DNA of 53,427 nucleotides from Promethearchaeati archaeon (lineage in GTDB: Archaea; Asgardarchaeota; Heimdallarchaeia; Heimdallarchaeales; Heimdallarchaeaceae): the NCBI GenBank assembly GCA_013166775.1, contig JABLTJ010000024.1, positions 1-53,427 on the forward strand, read 5' to 3'. This document shows, in pieces, positions 40,296-49,365 of this stretch (position 1 is its first letter; each line of letters begins with the position of its first letter). The notes under the pieces are model-generated. The model saw only the letters and a list, made by a program, of their open reading frames with translations, was not told the origin of the DNA and did not search any database. The position numbers and the translations under genes are program-made.

Positions 40296-41879
40296 TCAGA
40301 CTGGTGGAACAGATAGTGGATACCTATCTCTAACAAATCCACCACCATCAAGAATATAGTCATCTAATCCATCCCAATCTGACCAATAATTACCTTCTTC
40401 CAAAAGAATATCATACCAGAAGTTTCTAAGGTCAGGATAAGGGCTATCAAAACATTGAGCATTTTTATCAAGTGCATTATCTATGAATGAATTGTGATGT
40501 ATAATATAATAGAGCTGATCACTTATGAAAATTGCATAACCTATATTTTCTTCAAAATGATTGTAAGTTATCTTGAAAGAATCGCATTTTCTTGAAGTAG
40601 TTATAGCTTTTATGATGTTATAATTGATAGTGTTTCCAATTATATTACAATCGTTAGCATATTCAAAGAATAATCCAAGATAATTGGAATTTATCATATT
40701 ATTTTCTATTGAAATGTGGTTTGATCTAGTGAAAGATAATCCTTGGAGATTATTACTGATAGTATTATTGATAATAATATTATCATGACTTCTTTCAAAA
40801 TAGATTCCACATTTTAAATTGAAATTACATGTATTATTGATAATTTGAATGTTTTTGGTTTCTACAATATATAACCCATTAGATGCGTTATCTAAATTTT
40901 GATTCTGAATTATCACGTTCTTGCACAAAACTATTATTAATTGACCATACGTTGGTTCATTGATAGTAAGATTCTCTTCGTAAACAAATAATCCTATTTC
41001 CTGATCATTTACAAAATTGTTTTTTAAGGAATAAGTATCATAGAGTGGAAAATATCGTTCATCTATAGTCAAACCATTAGAAATAAAATTATTGTTAGTT
41101 AATGAACTATAAGGAGAATTAATTAGTAGAAATCCTTCCTTATTTATCTTGAATAAATTGTCAATGAAATTTGAAGATAATGCACTTTCTGCCGTTATAC
41201 CTATTTTATTTGAAGTAAAATTATTGTTTCCTATATCAAGTGCTTCAGTGTTGTAAAGTTCTAAACCAATTGTGCTATTAAAACATGAGTTATACTGAAA
41301 ATTGCATAGTTGAGAGGATTCAATCTTTGTACATGATCCTATTATATCAAAATAGCTGTCTTCTTCTAGACTATTAGAAAAATCATTTTTCATGATTGAA
41401 TTGTTAGATGATAAATAGATCTTTATGCCATAAGAAAAATCAGTAAAAATATTCTCTTCGATTATAATATCATTTGTTTTAATCAAATTAATACCTATTT
41501 CAGATGTAAATGTATTATTCTCAATAAGAGCGCTTCCAGGAGCTATTTTATAAATAAAAATCCCAACATTTTCTCTGTTCTCAAGAATACAATTCCTAAT
41601 GGTAAAAAATTTTGTTGTAAATCTTATATGAATAATGAACTGTTTTTCAGAGTTGAAATGAATATTTTCAATTAAATATGGGGATTCTTTTGTTCCTTTA
41701 CCTTTGAAATCATAAGCTCTAAAATCCTGATCACAATCTATGAAAATATCAGCGATTTCTGCTTTTGGTTTAATTAAGCTTTCACTCAGAAATATAAGAC
41801 CAATTGTTGTTGATACCACTAAAACGCTGATTAAAAAGTAATCAAAGATCTTTCTATTTAAGAACAAGGCATTTGTCAT
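40296..41879 (-). CDS. NosD-type right-handed beta-helix surface protein
   Basis: 527 aa. A signal-anchor helix at residues 13-34 is followed by ADIFIDCDQDFRAYDFKGKGTKESPYLIENIHF, the entry motif shared with the other beta-helix proteins here, then about fifteen NosD-like turns (NNTFTSEIGINLIKTNDIIIEENIF type). It ends at GNYWSDWDGLDDYILDGGGFVRDRYPL with no C-terminal anchor. It probably lies on the cell surface and binds or cuts polysaccharide. The start overlaps the stop codon of the upstream gene (ATGAC), with GGAGG eight bases before, so it is co-translated with the 41876 gene. Confidence 0.85.
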   Translation of the reverse strand: MTNALFLNRKIFDYFLISVLVVSTTIGLIFLSESLIKPKAEIADIFIDCDQDFRAYDFKGKGTKESPYLIENIHFNSEKQFIIHIRFTTKFFTIRNCILENRENVGIFIYKIAPGSALIENNTFTSEIGINLIKTNDIIIEENIFTDFSYGIKIYLSSNNSIMKNDFSNSLEEDSYFDIIGSCTKIESSQLCNFQYNSCFNSTIGLELYNTEALDIGNNNFTSNKIGITAESALSSNFIDNLFKINKEGFLLINSPYSSLTNNNFISNGLTIDERYFPLYDTYSLKNNFVNDQEIGLFVYEENLTINEPTYGQLIIVLCKNVIIQNQNLDNASNGLYIVETKNIQIINNTCNFNLKCGIYFERSHDNIIINNTISNNLQGLSFTRSNHISIENNMINSNYLGLFFEYANDCNIIGNTINYNIIKAITTSRKCDSFKITYNHFEENIGYAIFISDQLYYIIHHNSFIDNALDKNAQCFDSPYPDLRNFWYDILLEEGNYWSDWDGLDDYILDGGGFVRDRYPLSVPPV

Positions 41880-42967
41880 CTTTCCTTCCTCCTTTTTTTA
41901 AAGTAAAAAGTTATACTGATTATAGAGAAGGTTAAAAGAGCTGTTGTGAAGAGATAAGATGCTTCTTGAACACCAGGATGATCATATTCATCTAAAGGAT
42001 CAGTTCCTAAGAAAACTTCTTCTCCATCAAAATACCCATCTTCATCTGTGTCGTTTTTCAAAGGATTCGTATAATAATTATTTATCTCTTCTCTGTCAGT
42101 TAAATCATCATGATCCGTATCACTAGTTTGATGACTTGTTCCGTAGAAAGTGATTTCTTTATAATCATCTAACATATCACCATCAAGATCTCTATAAGGA
42201 AATGGATCCTGGGAATATGATTGGCCATCAAGAAAATAACCTCCTCTTCCACTCCAATCTTCCCAATAATTTCCTTCTAATTTGATTATATCAAACCAGC
42301 TGTTATTATAGCCGTTATCAGAGGATTGTGGCCATGCATAATAGGGAGCAGCATGATATATTTTACAATTATTTATTACAAAGAAGTTATGATGAATATT
42401 ATTATTATTTGAGTTATTATTCAGAAAGATTCCATGTAATCTACTCCAATAAATCATATTGTAACTGATTATACAGTTATCAGATTCAACTAATTTTATC
42501 CCATAATATATTGAAGTGTTACAGTGATTATTTTGAATTGTAATGCTGTTAGTTCTGTTAATCACCATAGCATTGTTACAATTGTAGATTGTATTATTGT
42601 GGATAAAACCTGTTTCCTCACCTATTTTCGAAATTTGAATGCCCGTTTTAAGATTATTAATGAAACAATTACGAATTACAAAATACTTTGTAGTATTTTC
42701 TATGAAAATTCCAGGAAGATCTACTTCATTTTCTATTTCTAAGTTTTCAATAATATATGGATTCGAATCCATTCCAAGACCTTGGAAACCATAAGTAATG
42801 AAATCTTCATCTTGTGTTATAGCTATAGGAAAAGAGAAAGTCATCAAATTTGATGTTTCAATGTTGTTCTCTTCTAGTATGGATGTGTTAAAAGTCGTAC
42901 ATCCAATGATAGTAAGTAATAATATAATAATTAGAGAAAGAGGTTTTTTTCGTAATTTCGTCCACAT
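41876..42967 (-). CDS. Beta-helix surface protein with calcium-binding repeats
   Basis: 363 aa. Signal sequence LSLIIILLLTIIGC, then ITQDEDFITYGFQGLGMDSNPYIIENLEI, about seven beta-helix turns, and then a segment with three Asp-rich loops of the thrombospondin-3/dockerin type (DLDGDMLDDYKE, DTDHDDLTDREE, DTDEDGYFDGEE) that should bind Ca2+. A transmembrane helix and KKRRKER end it. The frame is open to TTG 43015, but a TATA box (CTTATAAG, 42990-42997) lies 25 bases before ATG 42967, which also gives a normal signal peptide; I chose it as a leaderless start. It is the first gene of a pair with 40296. Confidence 0.85.
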   Translation of the reverse strand: MWTKLRKKPLSLIIILLLTIIGCTTFNTSILEENNIETSNLMTFSFPIAITQDEDFITYGFQGLGMDSNPYIIENLEIENEVDLPGIFIENTTKYFVIRNCFINNLKTGIQISKIGEETGFIHNNTIYNCNNAMVINRTNSITIQNNHCNTSIYYGIKLVESDNCIISYNMIYWSRLHGIFLNNNSNNNNIHHNFFVINNCKIYHAAPYYAWPQSSDNGYNNSWFDIIKLEGNYWEDWSGRGGYFLDGQSYSQDPFPYRDLDGDMLDDYKEITFYGTSHQTSDTDHDDLTDREEINNYYTNPLKNDTDEDGYFDGEEVFLGTDPLDEYDHPGVQEASYLFTTALLTFSIISITFYFKKRRKER

Positions 42968-43038
42968 AAGTGAATAAAATGCTTGCACACTTATAAGATT
43001 AATAGAAATATTCAAATCCTTTCTTTCTCAGCTTTTCT

Positions 43039-45465
43039 TTAGTCATAAATAAAGATTTTATCTACAAACTGACTCAATGTAATTCTAGATGATGTATCTA
43101 AGGATTGATTTTCCAACTCCACGGATTTTAGGATGTCCCACACTTGAGATGTTTGTTGAACAAGAGATGAAAATTCTTTTAGTTTTTTGATACCATTATA
43201 TGATTTACCAATAAATGCATAGCAGATAACGATTGTATCTAGCTGTTTTAGAAGATATGTAAAATCTTGATGAACCAATCTTTCTATTTTACTTTCTGAT
43301 GTTTCCTCAACCTCTCTTGAAGCAATCTTCTTGGAAAATTGATTTATTATATCTTTGTTAATTTCAGTTTTGAATTGCTCCACAAAAAGTATAGAACCTG
43401 CTTGATTTGAAATAACAAAAAAGCATGGATCTTCTTCTTCTACTATTGAATCTCCTACTAAAATCCCTTTTCGTTTTATCATTTCCTCTAAAGCAGATTC
43501 AATATGAGTCAGACCCATAATCTCAGCAATTGCAGGCAACCGTTGAGTGAAATTTTCCCAATCTTCGAGTTTCTCCAATAATAAATCATGCTCATTTGAA
43601 ATCTTCAAAGCTAAGAGTTCAATTCCTTTTTCTTCAGCAAGAGATTGAGCATCATCAAACAAAGCCCTTGCTTTAGAAACATCTAATTCAAGCAATGCAA
43701 TTTGGGCTTGGAATCTATAAGATTGAATGAGAAGAGGATAAGTTAGCTCAGAAACACTGATTTCTTGTAGTTTTTCAATGAGTAGATTTAGTTCATTAAG
43801 GAGAGAATCATTATTTGATATTTTTAATTCAGCTATATAACACTCACATAAATTCAAAATAGTTACTATTCGATAATTGAAATCCAAACTTTCTTTTGAG
43901 AGAATATTTTGGAGTATTGTTGTTGCATCTCTAATTTTGGAAATTTCCTTATTTGCTTTTAGATAAAGTGCATGAGAAAGCTGAAATACTATTTGTACTT
44001 TTTCAAAAGAAACTCTTTCTGAATAGTTTTGGAATTTTTCTAAGTAATTTTTCGCTTCTTTCAATTCTTTCATTTCTATATAATTTGATATAATGCCAAA
44101 ATACTCTATATCCAATCCCACATCTGGTCCTTTTTCAAATCCAATTTGTAATGATCTTAGAAAATGGTTTAACGAGATACGATTGTCACCCTTCATTTGA
44201 AAAACTTCAGCTACGTTACATAGGTTCGTTCGTAGCCCTACAGTATCTTCAGGATATTCTTTTTCACAAGTGTTCAAGCTTATTAAAAATTGATCTAACG
44301 CACCTTCTAAATCACCTTTGTTAAGTAAAATTCTCCCTAAATGATTTCTAGCCCAAGTTAAAATTACTTTACTATCGCTTCTATTTCTGAAGAAATTAAT
44401 ATTTTCTTCCAGGAACTTATGTGCTCTATTAAGTTCTCCTTTTAAGATAAATAGATTAACAAGTGCGTTTAATATCCCACGATATCTTCGTTCAGTTTCT
44501 ATTTCCTTTGCAATTGCAAGGGCTTCATACAGAATAGATAACGCTTTATCATAATCTAACTCTAATTGATAGATTTGTGCTATATTATGAAGCGTAATTA
44601 CTTGCATAGCTTTGTTTCCAGATTCTTTGTAAAAATTCAAGCTGATTTCGAAATGCTTGGTTGCAATCTCAGGTTCATTCTTCATACTCAATGCAATTCC
44701 ATAACTGTGATGAATCCCTTCTGTAATGCTTTTGTAGCCAATTTCTTTTCCAATTTGCTTTGCTTTATCAAGATATTGTATACCAAGATCAGGATTGGTA
44801 AACGCATAAAATTCTCCTAAAAAACCAATGGAATCTGCTAACACTTCTTTGAACTGATTTCTTTCAGATATTTCTATTGCTTTTTCTATTTGTTTCAATG
44901 ATTCTACTGTATTGCCCGTATTTACTAAGAATTTAGCCATTTGACGTAAAGCTAGTGCTTTTCCATACTCATAGTTATAATCATCACATAAGCTAAGAAC
45001 ATGTTTTGTGAGTGTATATTCTCCCTCTGAATCTCCATGGAGATTCCTTATTATAAGAGCTTTTTGTAGCAATATCAATACTTCTCTTTGAGCTATATCA
45101 GAGTACAAATCAGTTTTTATTTTGTCTATAATTTCATTTGCATCTTCATTTAGTTTAAATGCTTCTTTATGTTTACCTAAAAATCGGATGTTGCTTGTTT
45201 TAAGATAGAGAAGATCAAGTTTATGGATTTCAGTTCCAAATTCAAAAACATCTTCCCAAATTTCTTCCAGAATGCCGATTGCATGATGGTGTTGACTGAG
45301 ATAAGTAAGGGCCCTACACTTTAGAATTTGGTAAGTGAAACCTAACTGTTTTGAGAGATTGGTGGAAGTTAATACATTTTTGATTCTTTCTAAAACTAAG
45401 AGACTTTCTCCTTTGTTCAGAAGTTCTTCTAGTTCATAAGGAGATTCAGTTTTGGAATTTTTCAT
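43039..45465 (-). CDS. Tetratricopeptide-repeat protein with longin-like C-terminal domain
   Basis: 808 aa. Residues 1-670 are continuous TPR helix pairs (LYLKTSNIRFLGKHKEAFKL; ALSMKNEPEIATKHFEISLNFYKESG; QIYQLELDYDKALSILYEAL), about 14 repeats. Residues 676-808 are a distinct alpha-beta module: CFFVISNQAGSILFVEQF (two strands), INKDIINQFSKKIAS, DTIVICYAFIGKSYNGIKKLKEF, with a helical end. This matches the longin/roadblock fold pattern of Asgard GTPase regulators. The TPR part would hold partner proteins. The ATG has AGGAG upstream. A single gene. Confidence 0.75.
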   Translation of the reverse strand: MKNSKTESPYELEELLNKGESLLVLERIKNVLTSTNLSKQLGFTYQILKCRALTYLSQHHHAIGILEEIWEDVFEFGTEIHKLDLLYLKTSNIRFLGKHKEAFKLNEDANEIIDKIKTDLYSDIAQREVLILLQKALIIRNLHGDSEGEYTLTKHVLSLCDDYNYEYGKALALRQMAKFLVNTGNTVESLKQIEKAIEISERNQFKEVLADSIGFLGEFYAFTNPDLGIQYLDKAKQIGKEIGYKSITEGIHHSYGIALSMKNEPEIATKHFEISLNFYKESGNKAMQVITLHNIAQIYQLELDYDKALSILYEALAIAKEIETERRYRGILNALVNLFILKGELNRAHKFLEENINFFRNRSDSKVILTWARNHLGRILLNKGDLEGALDQFLISLNTCEKEYPEDTVGLRTNLCNVAEVFQMKGDNRISLNHFLRSLQIGFEKGPDVGLDIEYFGIISNYIEMKELKEAKNYLEKFQNYSERVSFEKVQIVFQLSHALYLKANKEISKIRDATTILQNILSKESLDFNYRIVTILNLCECYIAELKISNNDSLLNELNLLIEKLQEISVSELTYPLLIQSYRFQAQIALLELDVSKARALFDDAQSLAEEKGIELLALKISNEHDLLLEKLEDWENFTQRLPAIAEIMGLTHIESALEEMIKRKGILVGDSIVEEEDPCFFVISNQAGSILFVEQFKTEINKDIINQFSKKIASREVEETSESKIERLVHQDFTYLLKQLDTIVICYAFIGKSYNGIKKLKEFSSLVQQTSQVWDILKSVELENQSLDTSSRITLSQFVDKIFIYD

Positions 45466-45565
45466 TCATAAATTCTCCTGAAACAAGAAAATATGATCAA
45501 TTTATTTTTAATACTTTTCTAGTTTATACACTTTTTGTTCATTTACATTTAGAAGAGAAAAAAAG

Positions 45566-45991
45566 CTAAGTTGCTGTTTCTTGAGTATCAGATTCCTTTA
45601 AAACCTCCTTTTCTGGAATCTTAATTTCTTTTGGAGTAGTCAAAACAATTTTTTCAATTTGTTTTTCTTTTATTCCAAGTTTCTGAAGAGTCTTAGTATA
45701 CTCATCAGATAAGAAGAACTTCTTTAAAATTGCCCAATTAGTAGTTACAATCACAGGTAATCTATCTATACCAGTAGCACAGTCATGTTCATCATCTGCT
45801 AGATTTTCCTTCTTATCAATCTCTCCACATAACAAACAAATCTTCCGTCTTGCAGATCTATCATAGAGTTTATCCACTGTCTGACTATAGAGGATGAATC
45901 CTGTGCTGATTGAGGATTCTAGAAGATCGATTGCTAATCTTTTAGCTCTATAGCGTATTTGCTTCTTTTCAGAATCTTTCACATCTGGCAA
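45566..45991 (-). CDS. Small protein with Cys/His motif
   Basis: 141 aa. Helical N-terminus (KRLAIDLLESSISTGFILYSQ), a metal-site-like ICLLCGEIDKKENLADDEHDC at about residues 51-71, and a polar Lys/Glu-rich tail. No family recognised. TTG 45991 is the annotated start; GTG 45982 is an alternative. Its promoter region (TATA-like CTTTATATAATC near 46045) is upstream. The 45992-46281 gap otherwise holds the promoter of the next beta-helix gene. Confidence 0.55.
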   Translation of the reverse strand: MPDVKDSEKKQIRYRAKRLAIDLLESSISTGFILYSQTVDKLYDRSARRKICLLCGEIDKKENLADDEHDCATGIDRLPVIVTTNWAILKKFFLSDEYTKTLQKLGIKEKQIEKIVLTTPKEIKIPEKEVLKESDTQETAT

Positions 45992-46190
45992 TAGAATTCA
46001 ACTCTCTTTTACTAGCTTATTATGTGCAATATTCCAACTAAATGAGATTATATAAAGTTTTGTTCCTAACTCAGAATTGCTTCTTTTTGCAGTCATACTA
46101 TCTTGCTTTTTATTTCAATTTTCACAGCTAATTTACTTCAATTCGAGAAAAAAGGCAGATATTAACAAACCTACAATAAGAACAGAGACC

Positions 46191-46262
46191 ATATTACTGC
46201 AAAATGAGGTAATAATTTCCTCATTATTAAATTATATATATTGTTGCAATTAGCAGTAATAT
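46191..46262. promoter_or_regulatory. Nested inverted repeats around the promoter of the 46282 beta-helix gene
   Basis: The outer repeat is ATATTACTGC (46191-46200) with its exact complement GCAGTAATAT (46253-46262). The inner repeat is AATGAGG (46203-46209) with CCTCATT (46219-46225). The TATA box AAATTATATATATT (46229-46242) lies between the arms. Two regulators, or a DNA loop between outer arms, could control this gene. The 10-bp perfect arms are unlikely by chance. Confidence 0.55.
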
Positions 46263-46281
46263 AAAAAAGGTAGGTGATATA

Positions 46282-47325
46282 ATGATAAATAAAAAAAAGA
46301 ACAGATATAACTGGCTTTGGATATTGTTTCTTTTAGTTTCAATATGTATGGGATACTTATTAACAAATGTTCAAGCAGAAAACATTGACATTAAGACTCC
46401 AAATCTTCAACTAACAACACATGAAGAGATATCTATAGAATCTGACCAAGATTTTATTGATTTGGGTTTTTCTGGTGATGGTACTGAATTGAATCCATAT
46501 CTTATAGAAAATCTTGAGATTAAAGTTTCTGGAATTGTTGATGCTATTCTAATTAAGAACACTACAAAATATTTTACTATTCAGAATTGTGTGATATCCG
46601 GTGGTCAAATTGGTATTGCTTTGGAAGATATAGAATCTGGAACTGCAAAGATTATAAACAACAATTGCTCTAAAAATGCCCTGTATGGTATATCTTTAGT
46701 TAACGTTTCAGACGTTACTATAGAAGGTTCAACAACAAATAATAATGGGAATACAGGTATTCGGATAAGAGATTGCACAAATCTAGTCATTAATGGAACA
46801 CTTTGTGACAGCCCATATGGAACAGGGATTTTGGCTTTTGATTCAATAAATCTTGATATTACTGAAAACAATATCAGCTCATGTTTGATGAATGGAATTA
46901 CATTCCAGAATGTTACTGATGCTACAATTCACAGAAATATAGTCGAAGGTGCTTGGTATAATGCAGTGGAATTCAATCCTAGTTCTTCTGAAAACAAAGT
47001 TCATCATAACGACTTTATAGACAATCATCTTGGGGAAGATTCACAAGGATATGATCTAAATGGAAACAATCTTTGGTATGATGAAGGATTGCAAAAAGGA
47101 AATTATTGGAGTAACTATGACGGAGAAGGAACTTACAGGATAGATGGTAGTGATGTTTATGATCTTTACCCTCTTCTAGAAAGAGTATTCAAAGATGATG
47201 ATGGAGAAGATGGAGAGGAAGGAGATAATGGTACCACGGATGAATCATATTTCGCGTTACTTTCCTCTATTATCAGTATTCTTTCGCTAGTAATTATCTA
47301 TTATAGATTTAGGAAAAGAATCTAA
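46282..47325 (+). CDS. NosD-type beta-helix surface protein with acidic linker
   Basis: 347 aa. Signal sequence at residues 10-32, then IESDQDFIDLGFSGDGTELNPYLIENLEI, about nine beta-helix turns, GNYWSNYDGEGTYRIDGSDVYDLYPL, an acidic linker (DDDGEDGEEGDNG), and a transmembrane helix with a basic tail (RFRKRI). It is the most compact of the four beta-helix proteins, and probably cell-surface. ATG 46282 follows AGGTGAT. The promoter holds nested inverted repeats, unlike the other family members, so it is probably strongly regulated. Confidence 0.85.
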   Translation: MINKKKNRYNWLWILFLLVSICMGYLLTNVQAENIDIKTPNLQLTTHEEISIESDQDFIDLGFSGDGTELNPYLIENLEIKVSGIVDAILIKNTTKYFTIQNCVISGGQIGIALEDIESGTAKIINNNCSKNALYGISLVNVSDVTIEGSTTNNNGNTGIRIRDCTNLVINGTLCDSPYGTGILAFDSINLDITENNISSCLMNGITFQNVTDATIHRNIVEGAWYNAVEFNPSSSENKVHHNDFIDNHLGEDSQGYDLNGNNLWYDEGLQKGNYWSNYDGEGTYRIDGSDVYDLYPLLERVFKDDDGEDGEEGDNGTTDESYFALLSSIISILSLVIIYYRFRKRI

Positions 47326-47326
47326 C

Positions 47327-47359
47327 TTCTTCTTCCTTTCCTTTTTTCACCTTTTTTCA
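47327..47359 (+). terminator. T-rich archaeal terminator
   Basis: Pyrimidine-rich run with two blocks of six T (CTTTTTTC) after the beta-helix gene. Confidence 0.45.
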
Positions 47360-47405
47360 TCAAAAATTCTTATAAGTATTCTAAATTCCGTCAAGTACGT
47401 AGATT

Positions 47406-48329
47406 ATGAATCATATAACCTTCGCTTTCGCTTCAAATGGTACAAACCCAGAAACTTTCATTCTAGTTGAAAGTATTCGCAAATTTGCAGGAATATTTTC
47501 TGAATCACCAATTTGGTTAATAACAACAAAAGCAGAGGAAGAAATCCCAATAAGGTGTAGAGCCCAATTGAAAATGTATGATGTGAAAATCATTCATTTT
47601 GAGCTAGATTCTGAAATCTTACAGTTCCCTTTTACAGAGAGTACTTTTGCCGCGTCTACCGCAGAATCATTTGCGATAGGAAAAACAAAATTCTTAGTTT
47701 GGTTAGGAACTAATTCATTAATAATTAATGAACCACGAGAATTTCTTTTAAAAACGGAGAAGAATCTAGGTTGTAGACCTGTTCACCACACACTTATCGG
47801 TTCGTTATATTACCAACCAATTGATGAGTTTTGGGAATTAATATACAGTAAATGTGAAGTTCCTGAAGAAAGGATTTTCCCCATGCAAACTCATGTAGAC
47901 GGAAATGTTCTGCGACCATATTTTAACTCGGGATTCTTAATCGTAAGACCAGAAAGAAAATTTTTAGATACTTGGTGGAAAAGATATAAGGAAATATACA
48001 AAGATCCTGATTTCAAAAAGTTTTATGATAGAAATAGTTTATATGTAACATTTATACACCAAGCTGTTTTATCAGCAGAAATTCTCTCCAATTTCAAAAA
48101 GGAAGAACTTGAAATTTTACCTTTTAATTATTGCTATCCTATCAATCTATATGAGGAAAGTTTACCAGAATTCAGACCACAAAATACAAATGAGTTGATT
48201 ACAGCAAGATACTATTTAGAAAAATTATTGAAACAAGAAGGATTTAAACAAATCCCATTTCATGAGCCATTTAAGAGTTGGTTTAAAAAGAAACTCGAAT
48301 TTATTAAAGAAGAGAAATTCTTTAGATAG
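47406..48329 (+). CDS. GT-A-fold glycosyltransferase-like protein
   Basis: 307 aa. ITFAFASNGTNPETFILVESIRKFAG fits the first strand and helix of a nucleotide-diphosphosugar transferase; KFLVWLGTNSLIINEP stands where the DxD would be but lacks it. YFNSGFLIVRPERKFLDTWWKRY is the N-S-G-x-L-x2-R segment of GT8-like enzymes. It lacks a clear DxD metal motif, so activity is in doubt: it may be a divergent transferase or a sugar-binding relative. TATA-like TTCTTATAAG near 47367-47376. A single gene, before the heliorhodopsin. Confidence 0.6.
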   Translation: MNHITFAFASNGTNPETFILVESIRKFAGIFSESPIWLITTKAEEEIPIRCRAQLKMYDVKIIHFELDSEILQFPFTESTFAASTAESFAIGKTKFLVWLGTNSLIINEPREFLLKTEKNLGCRPVHHTLIGSLYYQPIDEFWELIYSKCEVPEERIFPMQTHVDGNVLRPYFNSGFLIVRPERKFLDTWWKRYKEIYKDPDFKKFYDRNSLYVTFIHQAVLSAEILSNFKKEELEILPFNYCYPINLYEESLPEFRPQNTNELITARYYLEKLLKQEGFKQIPFHEPFKSWFKKKLEFIKEEKFFR

Positions 48330-48422
48330 AGTGAAAATAATTGAATTTCTGTTATTCTAGCACACACTCAATTTTTTGTTTAAGCAAATAACTTAAATAT
48401 ATTCATTTAATAATCGTACTTT

Positions 48423-49259
48423 ATGACATCAAATGAAGAAATTTCGGTTTTAGATGATGGTTCAACATCACCAATTAGCTTTAGATATTTAAGAAAATTC
48501 AATCTAACTATGGCAATTTTGCATTTTGTGCAAGGTATTGCTATGATAATACTAGGTTTTGTGCAACCAACACTCAAAGCATTTGAGATACCTGTATGGA
48601 CAATGTACAATGATTTTGTAGAAGTTGCTCCAGGTACAGTAATTCCACAAACAGTTTCTGAGCAATTGGGAATTTTCAAATATGTTGGTCCAACAGTAGG
48701 ATCATTCTTACTATTATCTGCAATTGCACACGCTTTAATTGCAGGACCTTTATTTGGATACTATGTCAAGAATTTGAAAAAGAAGATGAATCCAATTCGT
48801 TGGTTCGAATATGCATTATCTAGTTCAATTATGGTTTCTTTTATTGCTTTACTTTTTGGAGTAAGAGAAGTATGGGTATTAGTACTCATCTTCGGGGCAA
48901 ATGCTCTAATGAATCTATTTGGACACGTAATGGAAGTTCATAATCAGACAACAGAAAAGACGAACTGGTTAGCATACATCTATGGTTGGATTGCAGGTAT
49001 GCTACCTTGGTTAGTAATATCATTCTACTTTGGTAGAGCTGCTTCTGATGCAGAAGGAATGCCTTGGTTTGTACCAGTTATTTACGTAATTCAGTTCTTG
49101 CTGTTCATGTCCTTTGCATTCAATATGCTGTTACAATACAAACAAGTAGGAAAATGGAAAGATTATCTTTATGGTGAAAGAGTATATCAGATTCTAAGTC
49201 TAGTTGCTAAAACTCTACTTGCATGGTTAGTATTTGCAGGAGCTCTTCAACCAGGATAA
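48423..49259 (+). CDS. Heliorhodopsin
   Basis: 278 aa, seven transmembrane helices with a cytoplasmic-facing N-terminus. Helix 3 carries NPIRWFEYALSSSIM, with the family counter-ion Glu129. Helix 7 carries SLVAKTLLAWLVFAG, with the retinal Schiff-base Lys263. These two motifs are diagnostic of heliorhodopsins, which are inverted in the membrane and do not pump protons; they have been reported in Heimdallarchaeia. Physiological role: light-dependent signalling or regulation, not established. TATA-like TTAAATATAT (48393-48402) lies about 25 bases before ATG 48423, a leaderless start. No carotenoid or retinal genes are adjacent in the window. Confidence 0.93.
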   Translation: MTSNEEISVLDDGSTSPISFRYLRKFNLTMAILHFVQGIAMIILGFVQPTLKAFEIPVWTMYNDFVEVAPGTVIPQTVSEQLGIFKYVGPTVGSFLLLSAIAHALIAGPLFGYYVKNLKKKMNPIRWFEYALSSSIMVSFIALLFGVREVWVLVLIFGANALMNLFGHVMEVHNQTTEKTNWLAYIYGWIAGMLPWLVISFYFGRAASDAEGMPWFVPVIYVIQFLLFMSFAFNMLLQYKQVGKWKDYLYGERVYQILSLVAKTLLAWLVFAGALQPG

Positions 49260-49263
49260 AAAT

Positions 49264-49286
49264 TCCCTTTTTTTTCTTTTTCTTTT
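49264..49286 (+). terminator. T-rich archaeal terminator
   Basis: Eight T, then TCTTTTTCTTTT, directly after the heliorhodopsin stop codon. Confidence 0.45.
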
Positions 49287-49365
49287 ATATTATTTTCTAA
49301 ATAATAATATTTAAACAGAAGTGTTCATAAGTGTTTAAACTTCTAAAGAAAAAGGTTGAAAAGAT

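Noticed and set aside
45992..46281. A possible non-coding RNA gene in the gap before the 46282 gene
   Set aside because: No structured element beyond the nested promoter repeats; the rest is AT-rich with no support.
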